Source of the DNA: Culex pipiens pallens
Taxonomy: Eukaryota; Arthropoda; Insecta; Diptera; Culicidae
Reading direction: 5' to 3'
Assembly (NCBI RefSeq): GCF_016801865.2
Contig: NC_068938.1
Location: 47,823,808 to 47,887,807 of the forward strand
Length of the DNA: 64,000 nt
The position numbers and the translations under genes were made by a program. Positions 1 through 11,222 of this stretch are shown here, piece after piece; the first letter of the stretch is position 1, and each line of letters starts with the position of its first letter. The notes under the pieces are model-generated. The model was not told the origin of the DNA. It was given only the letters and a program-made list of their open reading frames with translations, and did no database searches.

Positions 1-362
1 CTTGAGTTTTTTTAGATTAAATTCTACTCTCCCCTTTCAAAAATGCCTCATTAATCCTGAACACAAAATAAATACAGAATCAAAATTGGTGTGGGGGTTA
101 TTGGCCTGAAATAATTAGACCATTTCCGTTTTTTTGTTTGGCAATTAGGATGACCTACGCCGTGTTAGAGTGGTCCTAAAAATTGCCATTTTAGTCGATT
201 TCCATAAAAACCACATTTTTCAAAAAAATCATAACTTCGCTTCATTTCAACCGATTTTAGCTGTCTTGGACGCAAATGAAAGGTGATAAGTTAGACTTTC
301 AAGAAAAAATAGTTTGAAGTTTCGAAAAAAAACTAGCCTAACATTTGAAAAAGCCATATGAG
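1..362. repeat. AT-rich repeat-like DNA, no gene
   Basis: No coding frame. The block around 145-180 (gatgacctacgccgtgtt) followed by AT-rich text looks like the end of a dispersed mosquito repeat, but no partner end is seen here. Confidence 0.3.
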
Positions 363-1340
363 CAATTCTCTGAGATTTCGGTTATTCGATTTTTTTTTAG
401 TATTTTTTAATCCGGCTGAAACTTTTTTTGTGTCTTCGGTATGCCCAAAGAAGCAATTTTGCATAATTAGTTTGTCCATATAATTTTCCATACAAATTTG
501 GCAGCTGTCCATACAAAAATGATTTATAAAATTCAAAAATCTGTATCTTTTGAAGGAATTTTTTGATCGATGTGGTGTCTTCGTCAAAGTTGAGATAGGG
601 ATAAGGACTACACTGAAAAAAAATATACTCGGTAAAAACATTTTTGGTGATTTTTAATTTCACTTTTTGTCACTAAAACTTGATTTGCATAGAAACACTA
701 TTTTTTTCTGATATGCCAACTTTTCAGAAATTTCCAGAACGGGCAAAAAATCTTTGATCGAGTTATGAATTTTTGAAGCAATACTGATTTTTTCAGAAAA
801 TCCTTATCCATACCGACAACATTCCCGAAGACACCAAACCGATCAAAGAATTCAAAAGATACAGATTTTTGAATTTTTATAAAACACAAGCTCTTCCCGG
901 CAAACTTCGTCCTGCCCTTTTTTGGTTTCCTGACGTTTTCAGCTTGTTTTGCAGCCTCCTGTGATCAAAATTTGATTTTGCGCAACTTTTCCCAAACAAT
1001 CTGCACTTTTTCCGGAATCGGTTCCAGAGTGGCCAAAGTGTTCACTTTTTGGCGTAAGAACCTTCCTTGGGCTTATGCGAACCCAACGCAACAAAAAGCA
1101 CCTCGATCTGACGTTCCGTGTTGAATTGATTCGCGTTCAAACAAAACCGTCAGAATTTTATATATATATAGATTCTTGTATGGACATTTGCCAAATTCGT
1201 ATGGAAAATCATCTGGACAAACTAATGATGCATAATAGCTTTTTTGAGCACACCGAAGGCACCAAAAAAGTGATGGATTAAAAAATACAAAAATTAAAAT
1301 TAAAGAAAAAAGACCGATTTCGTAGAGAATTGCTCACATG
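363..1340. repeat. Deleted, interrupted copy of the 25-28 kb palindrome family
   Basis: 363-800 matches the left arm of the palindrome at 25366-28173 (shared strings such as tatgcccaaagaagc and catacaaatttggcagctg). 800-892 jumps directly to right-arm sequence, so the centre is deleted. Right-arm sequence resumes at about 1150-1340 and ends at the shared terminus near gagaattgctca. The segment 893-1150 between the right-arm parts is an unrelated insertion. Confidence 0.75.
893..1150. mobile_element. Insertion inside the 363-1340 repeat copy
   Basis: This roughly 258 bp segment is absent from the related copy at 25366-28173 and breaks its right arm. It is more GC-rich than its surroundings and carries no clear ORF, TIR or tail. 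The class is unknown. Confidence 0.4.
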
Positions 1341-1736
1341 ACAAGTTCAAATTCCGTTTTGAACGTGTCTGAAAATATTTTTATCGCGTTCCTCAGACAA
1401 TTTCGGAAATATATATATTTTTTTTTAATATACGACGTACTAAAATTTTACGCAACTTTTTTTTCATTTTATGCAATTTCGGTCATGAATTGAATGTTTG
1501 TGAAAGTATTTTTTTTTTCGAAAACTCAATCTTTTCTTCAAAATTAAGATTTCCAACAATCTTATAATTCATAACGCTGTGTTTCAATCAATGTCGAGGG
1601 AAATATATTTGGGAAATATGAAGGAAATAATTTTATTTCTGATGTATTTATAGTATAGTATATGGTGTCAAGAAACGCCCCTGAAGAGGTGAAGTATCCT
1701 TAATATGTAAAACCAATAATTATAATGGTTTAGGAC
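1341..1736. other. AT-rich intergenic or intronic DNA
   Basis: Homopolymer-rich DNA with no coding frame and no clear repeat ends. Confidence 0.5.
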
Positions 1737-1820
1737 AGCGATTCTCAACCTTTTTCTAGACTGGTACCCCCTACCTTGTTAATCAAGTAGGCCCGGTACC
1801 CCCGTTGAGAAACGCTACTT
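1737..1820. mobile_element. Short hAT-like MITE remnant
   Basis: The ends are imperfect inverted repeats (CAGCGATTCTCAACC and GGTTGAGAAACGCT-like) around a GGTACCCC core with its reverse complement. Both flanks carry TTTAGG, a possible partial target duplication. A related fragment (cccccgttgagaacc) is at 2953-2967. Confidence 0.45.
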
Positions 1821-4559
1821 TAGGCAATAATTGTCAAACAATCTTTGGCGACCTCTTACCTAGAGTATTGCTCAACAGATTTATTTTCCCCCATAAGCCA
1901 ATCAATAGTTCTTAGTGCATCATGCATCTCTATTTAAATTCAATGAGTAAATGTTTCTAAAAATATTTAAAATTGTATCTGTAAGAATACTTTAAGCAAA
2001 AAAACACGTTTCTTATCGCCTTAAAAATGCCAGTCGTACATTTCCTTCTTCGTAACGCAACCACCTATCGGAGGTGCATTCCTTACCATATCGGGACCGT
2101 GGACCTTGTCCGTGCGTGGTGCTGCATTCCGCCAATGTCAAATCTTCTGCCTTTTCGGGGTGGTTTTTGGCCAACTACCTGCACCCTGTCCAAACTCGCA
2201 CACACTACCTTCCCGTATGGAGTAGTCCATATCAACATTGTAGACTTGAAAGAAATCTTGCAAGTTAAGCCACAAGTTGGTGTGCTGCAACTAAAAAGCT
2301 CAACTCACAGCTGCATCAGGTCTCGAACGTCCTCTCTAAAAGCAAACACATTTCATCATCCTGTCAGTGCTACTAAATGTACACACACAAACACAGAATG
2401 TCAGCCCGGTCAGCTGTTCCTCGCTGCCCACTGAACTGACCGGGGGATGATGGCAAGCGACTTTAAACTGTGATTCTAAGAATAAACGAATTACCTCTAC
2501 TGTTGGGTTGAGCTCGCGAACGCGGTTTGGTTTTGTTTGGTTCAAGTGGTTAACCTTGAATCATTGGTAAATATTTGAATAGTCCTCAATCAGCGTGTGT
2601 GCGCGCGGGGGATTCGATGAACATTCTGTGACTGCAAGAACTAAGCTAATCCGTACGTGGGTGACGGAGTTCAAGGATTTCAAGACCGTTTCGAGCGTGC
2701 TTAGAATCGAAGATGATTTACGATCTTTTCGAAAAGTGTTACTTCTAGCGTTGTGTCAGTTTTATGAACTATAAGAATGCAACTGCACGTCCCTCAATCG
2801 AACCAGGTGTTTGCAGCTACGATACATCATCGCAGTTGACAAGACCTTGACTTGTCTTGCTTTAATTATTTACAGTTTTGCATTTACATAACTCCGCCCG
2901 TAGATGTCGCTTCAGCTGACTGTTATCGCATCTGTTTACTGCGGGGTTTTCCCCCCGTTGAGAACCAGCTGACGAACGGATTTCATTTAAATATTTTATC
3001 TATTTTATCTACCGGCTCGGCAAAGAGAGAAAGAGAGCGCGAAAATGCAATCATATAATCGAGAAATGTGCAAACGAATGTACAGCTTGGAGGTAATGAA
3101 GTAGCACAGATAAAAGGACTAGTTACTGTGATGAATTTTCAAGCAGAAATCCTCACAATAATGTTATAGAGCCATCGTGATTCTGTCATTCAAAATTGAG
3201 CCCATTTTTACTACCAACCGTCTGCTGTTAGTTTTACATGTAGATATTTGAAGGTCTTATTAATTTTATTTTTGATTTTTCATGTAAAAAAACAGTGCTA
3301 AGCTCATTTCAATTGTCTGTGCTATTTAGCCCCATCATACCTGGTCCCTCTCCATACAAAAGAAAGGTATAATGACCGCGTCGCGCACATTCGCACAGTT
3401 ATACACCTCACATATTACTACTTGCAGCAGTACAACAGTGCATAGAAAACAGAGGCACAAACATCCGAGAGCGAGGTAATTTTTTTCATGATTGGGAGTC
3501 ACGCGTTCACGACTCTGGCAGCTGTGTCGCGGCAAGTGCCCTCCTCCCAGCCGCGGCCACGGCTCTGGCACGGGTTCATTGGGTTGGTTACGGCGTTCGT
3601 GATGAGAGTCATTACGGTCAATCTACATAATTCTAGTTCGTAAAAATTCAGCACACACACACGTGCAGACCTGGATGCTTTGAGCTCATGAAATTTAATG
3701 TTTGCCCACTTTTCCAGGTAAGGTTGTCAATGGGCGAGATAATTAGAACAGTATGAGATTTTCACTGAATTTAAAATTGGAAAAATGTTTAAAAATCCAT
3801 AACAAATTATCACTTTTTAAAATTTTCAAGATCTTTTCCAATTTTATTGAACTTTATCTTGTTTCAAACAAAAAAAAAGTCATGATATAAATAATTTCAA
3901 ACTAAACGAACTAACCAGATGGCGTGTGTTCTATTCCCGGGGATTGAAGGGGAAACTGTCACGCTTGACGAATTGCATCACCACAGTCCGAAACGAACGG
4001 TACTTGACGCAATTACTGCCAAGGGACAATGTTTAGATCGTTGCCGTTTGGCATGCATTTGCAATGGTAATGTACAACTGTTTCGAAATTAGTTGCATTT
4101 TTACAATAAAAATAAAGGTTTATGACATAAAATATGACTTCAAAAACTGTAAAACCTGCAGTTTTACGAAAAAAACATCTACTTTTCAAAACTGTATTTT
4201 TTTTCATTTAGAGCGATAATTTACATTACATATTTTTGTAACTTAACAGAAATATTTCTAGAGTGTAACAATGTACTTTAAATTTTTAGAACAAAAGATT
4301 TCGAAAAATTAAAATATTGGGTTTGATTTTGTAGTAATCGTGATTTACAATGTTTAGGACGTACTTTCTGCAACTCTTCAGGGTGGCTACTCAAATCATA
4401 TTTTCAAATTCATGATTTTTAGAATCCCAAATAATAGGAATTTCCTACCCAAAGAATGGTTGAAAAACAAAAACTGTTTTGCAAATTTTCATCTGTCGAA
4501 CAAAATGTCGGAATTATTTTTTTTAAGTCAATTTAACAATGAATGAATGAACCATTGAG
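1821..4559. other. No gene recognised
   Basis: 2000-3700 is more GC-rich than average and has short open frames on both strands, but none shows a recognisable domain or convincing splice context. The text at 3660-4560 is AT-rich. I cannot assign a function. Confidence 0.4.
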
Positions 4560-5110
4560 TTGAAGTTACCGTTCCAACTTTTTTGGAGCCTTGGGCGTTG
4601 GAATGTTAATTGATGTCTTTGTGTCCGATTTGCTCTCCATCTGCATTAACTATTTATTATTCCTGATTTTCTATTCTTCTTTTGCTCTTCCTACCTGCCA
4701 CCATCCCACTCTTTATGTCCTTGTGAGGGGATCATCGATCCATTCGCATTGACACACTATCTTTTAATTTTTCGTCTTTCTTCTTATTTTTCATTGCTTT
4801 TTTTCACACTTACTACCAGTCGTTGTGAGGGGATACTGAGCTCGATTTGCTCTCCATCCGCATTGACCTTTTCTCAACTATGATTTTCCTTTTAATCAGT
4901 ATTTAGAACCAAAGCCGGGGATTGGGGAGGGAGCATCAGGGCAGTGGACAGTATGCTGTAGTGGCGGAGACTGGATGTAGATAGTGGAAGACCAGAACTA
5001 CGTCGCAAGGGAAAAATAGTGTATTAATTGAACAATTCTTAAGGATTTAGGCCTCCAACAGGGTGCGAGCCCTGTTTTTCAGCTTTGTCAGACTTTTTTC
5101 TGAGTTATTG
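4560..5110. repeat. Possible LINE untranslated-region fragment with internal repeats
   Basis: Two diverged internal repeat types are visible: ttgtgaggggat near 4722 and 4824, and gatttgctctccatc near 4627 and 4845. The 3' part (4910-5110) is GC-richer and resembles the tail region of insect non-LTR elements. No ORF remains. Confidence 0.35.
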
Positions 5111-6515
5111 GTCTCTGTTTTCTACACACACGAAAAAAAAATATGATCGAAATGTTCGTTGGGTTTTATTGGAAAAATAGGGAATTTATAAAATTAAAAC
5201 AAATTGATTTTATTTTGTATTTTTTTTTTGCCGAAATAAGCTATAAACATGGCAACAGATATTATTTTTAAAAAAATATCTCGGAATTCATGTAAAAAAT
5301 TGTTTCCTTTTAATTATGTGACTTTTATTTTAATTTAAAAAAAAACAATGTGGTTGTCAGCATTTTAATGTTAGATGTTATGCTTCAATTCTTAGTTTAG
5401 TTTCTGCTGAACTTTGTTCCTTGAACAATATGTAAATGTAAAACTGACAAAATACAGTTTTACATTTTTTTTGTATTATCTGGAAAAAATAAAACAAAAC
5501 CCATTTCAAACGAAGAGCATTTTAATTTTATTTTACATTTCATTTTTTTCCCTTTAAAGAAATAATGCTTTATGCACATTTTATACCCATATTCGTTCAT
5601 CTCAAAGTTTGCGGGATTCCTACACGGAGAGACCGGCCGGGGCAAATCTAAGAAAATCTTGGTTAATTTAACTAAAAGTATGGGTTAATTTTTTACACAG
5701 CTTTTTTTCAACAATCGATTGTTGATTTTGTTAACCCGAAATTGCTGACTACCAGTAACTAAAATTAACTAAAAAAATAGTTGGAATTGCCATTTTTGTT
5801 GGATAAATGGCCGAAAAAAATTCTAGCAGTCGACTGCTAGAATATTTTTTTCAGAAGATTAACTAAAAATTTCTTGTTTTCAGCTGAAATATTGTGGAAT
5901 ATTCTGTTGAAAACTGGCTGGGACATATTTTTCAACTTTTTTTCAACATTTTTTTCGTTGCATCAACCGAAATATTTTTGCATGCAGCAAATTACTAGTG
6001 GTTTATAACAAAACATTTCTAAATTAGACATAATTTATGTAAGTGTTGATATATATATTTTCTTTAATTATCTAACGATATAGGCTGTGCCAAATTTTTA
6101 GCTATATTTTAACTAATGTCTTACTTGAATACATAAAAATATTCGTACATGTAGTCAATAATTAGCTGTTGTTAGCAATATTAGTAATAATGCCTCACAA
6201 ATTAATGCTGAGTGTTTTTATTTTCACATTTAGTCTGCCTAAAAATTTAACGTTTTGTACTAATTTGTTTTTTTTTGCATTAAATTACTGTTAAAAAGCA
6301 TCAAAACAATTTTTTTATAGCTGTTGTTATAAAACATGTAAAGTTTGCCTAATGTTTTAAAAAATTACGTTGCATCAATTTAAAAAAAATAATAAAAAAG
6401 CATATTACAAGTTTCTCGTGAATTCCTTAAAAATAGAAACCGAGCAAAATTTTCACCAAGTTTTAAGCTCATATTTTTATTATGTTGTATAAATTTGAGT
6501 GTTGTATTCACTTAC

Positions 6516-6621
6516 CATCACTGTGAAATCATCCGATAAGTCATCATTCTCAACAACGGTCTCAGGTTTAGTTATTTTTCTTGCGATGGGACACAGAATT
6601 TTCACCAAAGTGAATCTTTTG
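6516..6621 (-). CDS. Exon-like segment inside the 5623-7788 TIR element
   Basis: The segment is bounded by acceptor gtctatttgcag (ending at 6622) and donor GTGATG|GTAAGTG (6516/6515). One frame is open throughout: 35 codons, KRFTLVKILCPIARKITK then an acidic PETVVENDDLSDDFTVM. The frame and phase continue from the preceding segment. There is no known domain. It could be a captured exon, an element-encoded small protein or chance. Confidence 0.35.
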
Positions 6622-6751
6622 CTGCAAATAGACATGTTAAATTTATTAGTAATTTAATACAAAGTTCTTAATTTCGGCTATAAACTGAAAAAGAAACGTA
6701 AATAAATGTAATTATAATGAGGAAAGAAGAAATATCAATAATGCTAATTAC

Positions 6752-6833
6752 CAAGCTTGCATTAATTTAACAATTACTTTTGGCAACACACTTTCACTGC
6801 ATTTGATTCCATTTATTCAACGTACTCCGATTC
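6752..6833 (-). CDS. Upstream exon-like segment inside the 5623-7788 TIR element
   Basis: The acceptor is preceded by a long T run (tttttttttcag) and the donor is GCTTG|GTAATTAG. The frame in phase with the 6621-6516 segment has a stop in its 5' part, then stays open as VLPKVIVKLMQA and joins to C-K-R-F. Its only ATG in that frame is seven bases before the donor, so translation could start at MQACKRF. Mostly untranslated if real. Confidence 0.25.
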
Positions 6834-7251
6834 CTGAAAAAAAAATTATGAGTTTAACTTACCAGTTTATTGAGCAGTCGTATTGCAACAAAACTTTCAA
6901 GATAATAATTATCTTCTTTTATTTATTTTTATTTTTTGATATTTTACTTCATCTCTATTTTTATGTTGTCATGTGTACGCATTTCTATGTATTTTATAAT
7001 TGATGATTCTGAAAAAAAGAATGATTCATTAAGATTTTATCCGTCGTAAGCACAAAGATTTTTAATGATTCATTTTTCTATTAAGAATCATATAGGATAA
7101 ATTATTGTGCAAAAATAAACCCATACTTACTTGGATTAACCAACATTTTGTTAAATTTGCCCGGGCTGCTCTATCCGTTAAGAATTGGCCCGCATCTCCC
7201 TTCTACTGCCCTCTCTTTCCTTCAAACATTCTTATAACGTGTTCAACTCAC

Positions 7252-7307
7252 TCGCATTAGAGGTCCTTATGGCGAAGGTCGTCCTCTAGCTCTTCATAGT
7301 TTATCAC
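7252..7307 (-). other. Possible leader exon inside the 5623-7788 TIR element
   Basis: Acceptor gatttctttgcag ending at 7308 and donor GCGA|GTGAGTTG at 7252/7251. The 56 bases contain no long frame; joined to 6833-6752 they give only a short upstream frame. Confidence 0.2.
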
Positions 7308-7788
7308 CTGCAAAGAAATCATCAACAAACCTATTCACCAATTCCACCTCCCCAGTTGCAACACTTTGATTTGCCACTTCAACATTAGCTAAATAGTGTA
7401 ATTTTCACCTTTCACATCCTCTCACTTCATAATTAACAACACAAACTCAACAAATCGACCGCTCTCGTTCGAATCCTGACTTCAAATGACAGACGTAAAC
7501 AAACCCAAGTTCGTCTTTTAAATATTTAACCAATTGTTATTTATATTCAACCAACAAAATTTTTGATTTTCCTAAAACCAAAGCTAACAGTCGAGCACGT
7601 TCATTCGAGTTCGGGAAATCTGTTAGCTTTTTGCCTTTAGTATTTTCAACAAACAGGTTATTAAATTAATACTGAATTTTGGTTAATTTAACTGAAAATT
7701 GGCAGTGACAAGTACGTTTTTGTTAAAATTTACGAAAGTAAATTCAACAATTTTAATTGTTAAAATTTCTGGGCACAGTCTCTCCGTG

Positions 7789-8534
7789 TAAGGGTTATTA
7801 GGATTTGAAATTTCTCAAATCCTTCTTGCATTCCCCAATAACATTAAAATAGTGAAAGGAACCTTTGAATATTAAGTTAAGAGATCAAAACGAGTTGAGT
7901 GTAATTGATTTGAAAATTTAACAAGATATTGTTCAATTATTCATGACAATAATATTTAAACAAGTGTATTCTCAACTTTTCCCGACTCCTTGACAAAAAA
8001 TCACAAATTCCCGATTTTTTTTGCAGATTTTGGTGAACTTTTGAGTCTTCCGATTTCCCGACTTGACTGGCCATCATGACAGTTCTACAAAAAAACTTCA
8101 CTTGTATTTAAATTGTTAGCTTTTTTGACAAAAAAGCCACTTCATCCAAAGCCCCAATTTTCTATTTAAACAATGAAATAAGTAGTTGAAATAGCATAAA
8201 TAAAATTTCTTATTTAAAATAATTGTCTTAAAATTCCACAGGCTTCACTTCCTAAATGTATGAGACAAAACTAAAACTTAATATGATAAGAGCAAACAAA
8301 CAAAAAAAGCACGCCAAAAGTGTTCTTCTGTTTTGCTTCTGTTAACTTTTTGTTTGTTCTTATCGTATTAAATTCTTTTTTTGTCTCATATATTTCGGAC
8401 GTTTAACAATTGATCATTATAGGGAAAATTATCATGTGTTTGGCAAGTTAAAGATTCGGTAAAATCACTACCCAATTTGCTGTTTCTAAAATTTTTTTTT
8501 TCAAACTATTTTGCAAAACTGTTAGAGGACACTT
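7789..8534. other. AT-rich DNA, no gene
   Basis: No convincing ORF or RNA gene. Two nearby stretches (8260-8310 and 8335-8400) are roughly inverted copies (gataagagcaaacaaacaaaa and its complement), suggesting a small decayed hairpin. Confidence 0.4.
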
Positions 8535-8679
8535 CTTGAGTTTTTTTTGATAAGGTCCTATAAACAAATGTAAACATTGAGTGTATCCCGCTTACTCCGA
8601 TGGACTTTGACATAAGGTGTGAAAGGGATACACTCAATGTTTACATTTGTTTATAGGACCTTATCAAAAAAAAGTCAAG
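8535..8679. mobile_element. Palindromic MITE (GGTCCTATAAAC family)
   Basis: Arms of about 50 bp (cttgagttttttttgataag and complement) surround a loop near 8590-8625. The arm sequence ggtcctataaac recurs at 52960-53005 and 53098-53165, and a variant (ggtccaataaac) at 34213-34335. It is non-coding. Confidence 0.75.
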
Positions 8680-8757
8680 ACTTGATGGTCCACTTCGTAC
8701 CTAGCTATTCATAACTCGATTTAAGTTATAAACGTTACTTAGAAGCTGTAATTAAAC

Positions 8758-8780
8758 AACAAAGTGCTGACAGGCTAACA
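8758..8780. repeat. Target-site duplication, left copy
   Basis: This 23-bp sequence (aacaaagtgctgacagg...taaca) recurs at 9590-9612 with one difference (ctaaca versus ataaca). It flanks the element at 8781-9589. Confidence 0.9.
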
Positions 8781-8857
8781 GAGCGGTCGTGGCTGAATGG
8801 TTACGATGTTCGCTTTATAAGCGAATGGTTCTGGGTTCGATACCCATCTGCTCCCAA
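8781..8857 (+). ncRNA. tRNA-like module (SINE-type pol III head)
   Basis: A-box-like TGGCTGAATGG and B box GGTTCGATACC are present. The anticodon-like hairpin TTCGC-TTTATAA-GCGAA is perfect, and the ends (GAGCGG and CTGCTC) pair. A standard cloverleaf is not fully satisfied, so this is a tRNA-derived module, not a normal tRNA gene. Confidence 0.65.
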
Positions 8858-8907
8858 CGAGAAAGTTCTGGACTCATTGAATTTGGAATTAATGAAAAAA
8901 CTTCAGC

Positions 8908-8977
8908 TCACGACGGGGTTCGATCCCCTGTCCTTAGGATTGGCAAGCAAAATGCTGTCCACTTTACCGTGGAGCAT
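8908..8977 (-). ncRNA. Second tRNA-like module, opposite strand
   Basis: Read on the minus strand it has an A-box-like region (GTAAAGTGGACAGC), a central TTGCTTGCCAATC part and a T-arm GGGGATCGAACCCC. It faces the plus-strand module at 8781-8857 across about 50 bp. Confidence 0.5.
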
Positions 8978-9569
8978 TAGTAGCTTTAGTAGGACTTAGA
9001 CTGATATAGTTGAATCCAAGAAACGGACGAGAATAAAGTTGAATGCAAGTTGAATATCAGAACATACAAGAATGCATTGCATTGCATGCATGCAGGCGCA
9101 TTTGAAATGAACCTACATTACCTCGCTATAAATAGCCTGGGCGACTGCTAGAATTCATCCAATAAGAGATGAGAAGAATTGAAAGCATTCCCATTAGAAA
9201 CGAGAACACACGAAGAATTCGAACAACAATGCCAACGGTCGCCTAGGGTGGCTCCTCAGACCATTCACCTTCCCAAAAACCGTCCAACTCCAAGCGAAAC
9301 TTACTTGAGGATACCGTGGAGATTTTCCCTTAATACTCTTAAAAAAGTGGAGCATCAACACTTCCCGTCTTCCAATTCCCTTTCCTTGTCCCTGGTGCGC
9401 GGTGGAGATGGGAGCGGCCGGCAATGGACGGCTGCCATGGTGGTGAGAATCTGGTTCAGGTGGAATTGGTTCTATTCCCAATTATCGATTCCTAGGCAAC
9501 TTGGGCTTAGATAATCATCACATCACATGGCGAAAATCCAGTCTGCAATCCGCTAAAATCACCGTCTCC

Positions 9570-9589
9570 TAGCGAAGCGAAGCGAAGCG
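9570..9589 (+). repeat. (GAAGC)n tail of the tRNA-pair retroposon
   Basis: About four tandem copies of the pentamer agcga directly before the right target duplication, typical of LINE-mobilised elements with simple-repeat tails. Confidence 0.8.
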
Positions 9590-9612
9590 AACAAAGTGCT
9601 GACAGGATAACA

Positions 9613-11122
9613 TTAGAAGTTTGATGGAATTACATGCTGTTTACCTAGCTAGTTTATTCATATTAATTTTTTATTGGCTTGCTTTTACAAGAAGTATTAG
9701 GTTTTTTTTTTTTCTTAAAAAAACCAACTATCGTAAAGGTGCCTTTATCGGTTTGCAGTCAGTTTTTAGTTATTTGCTTTTTGGTAAATGTTTTACATAA
9801 AAATAACTCTGCATATTAACGTTGGAGATTATGTCAAAATGCGGCCAAAGTAAGCTTTAAAATTAAAAAAAAAATACAACAAACATGCCAATCAACCACA
9901 TAATATTCCAGAATTAGTTTTATTTTTGTATCCAATGCCCTTTAAAACTCATTAAAACTATTAAAAAAAAAATCATCTGTTCAACTCCCCCTGCCCAAAT
10001 CCCATTGGTTCCACCACATCGAACAAGGTCATGACCCTTGATCCTGAACTCCAGAGATGAAACAAGCTGCTACTGCTTCACTAAACGACATTTCGATGCC
10101 AACATTTCAAAAAGCATCATGTACACACCATCCTTTTTGAGAAAAACGCATTTGAATGTTGAGCATCCATTTTCAATTCCCATTTTAATATTAAAGCAAA
10201 ATAAGATGTTCTAATGATAACAAACGATGAAAAACGTTGCTTTTATTGATACTTGATCATGCAAATTCAATAAAACATTATTTCCGTAATTTTATTTGAG
10301 AAAAACAAACATAACCTCTTTTGAAATCACCAACGTCTATATCACCCTGCTGTCATTGTTATGATTCGTTTTTCTTCGCCGAATGTGCATGGCACTTTTT
10401 TCATGATGCTTTTTTTTTTCGTCACGAGGTTCATGTAGTTTTTTATTTGACAGGTTGACAGGGCTATATAAACAGGGACTGCTGATGGCAGAGATTTTGT
10501 TTATGTTACTTTATTTAAAATCATGATTAAACAGGCTTTACTGAACTAACTTTTGCTCATTTTTGATGGAGAGGTAGCTTATTAGGAGTACTTTCAGAAT
10601 ATGCAATAACCCAGAAAGTGTCAAAATGTACATGATGCCTTTTGAAATGTTACCGTCGATTTTATATATCTTTTGCTCTCGCAATTCTAAAAATAACCAT
10701 CTAAGTCATGTCTTGGTACGTGAACGCGCAGCAGAACGGCCGATTATGAGGGTGACGGTCACGGACGGCAAACGTCGCCATCGTATTTCTTTTTTCGTTT
10801 TTTTTGTGACACGCTGTGCTGTTTTCGTTCCCTCTCACTCACCCATTCGATACTATAGGTGCCTTAGTTCAATTTGTTTTGACGATTTTTTTTCGCGTTC
10901 GCATTGATGCGGTTTTGCGTAGAGCATAAAGTGGAATAACGAAAAAAAACTGTTGATCCGCGTCGAGGCGCTTTTCAAGGTAATTTTCGAGTTCTGTTTT
11001 GATTCGTACGTTTGCGTGATTTTTTGTGTGTGCTGAATTTGCTTGTATGTTTGAAAACAAACTAATCATGATGGCTAAGCTACAACAGACACAGTTATTC
11101 GCGATGATTGGTTAAGGTTCGA
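9613..11122. other. AT-rich flank, no gene recognised
   Basis: No coding frame with recognisable content. A possible TATA motif lies at 10463-10472. The segment 10690-11070 is GC-richer and free of obvious repeats, but I see no protease exon or other domain on either strand. Confidence 0.4.
10463..10472 (+). promoter_or_regulatory. Possible TATA box
   Basis: GGCTATATAAAC matches a strong TATA element and is followed about 20-30 bp later by a purine-rich start-like region. No downstream gene was recognised, so this may be chance or part of a decayed element. Confidence 0.2.
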
Positions 11123-11222
11123 NNNNNNNNNNNNNNNNNNNNNNNNNNNNNNNNNNNNNNNNNNNNNNNNNNNNNNNNNNNNNNNNNNNNNNNNNNNNNN
11201 NNNNNNNNNNNNNNNNNNNNNN
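11123..11222. other. Assembly gap, 100 N
   Basis: A run of exactly 100 N, a length often used for gaps of unknown size. It lies 614 bp downstream of the last visible protease exon in the gene's direction, so the missing catalytic-Ser exon could be in it. Confidence 0.99.

Larger units (their letters stand above)
5623..7788. mobile_element. 2.17 kb TIR element with TA duplication
   Basis: The ends are inverted (CACGGAGAGAC at 5623 and its complement ending at 7788), flanked by TA on both sides. A subterminal motif (ttggttaatttaact) occurs near both ends in direct orientation. No transposase frame is visible. Three exon-like segments on the minus strand (7307-7252, 6833-6752, 6621-6516) have good splice sites. 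The superfamily is uncertain. Confidence 0.6.
8781..9589 (+). mobile_element. Retroposon with two convergent tRNA-like modules (copy 1)
   Basis: The element is 809 bp between 23-bp direct repeats. It starts exactly at a plus-strand tRNA-like module, has a minus-strand tRNA-like module about 130 bp in, a CTATAAATA motif at 9126, and ends in a (GAAGC)n tail (9570-9589). The long duplication and simple-repeat tail fit LINE-mediated retroposition. Open frames at 9179-9514 show no domain. Copy 2 is at 57693-58310. The Twin SINE of Culex pipiens also has two tRNA-related regions, as I recall it. Confidence 0.8.

Noticed and set aside
9179..9514. Open frames on both strands inside the tRNA-pair retroposon
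   Set aside because: Both strands are open over the same bases, there is no domain, and the element boundaries explain the sequence.
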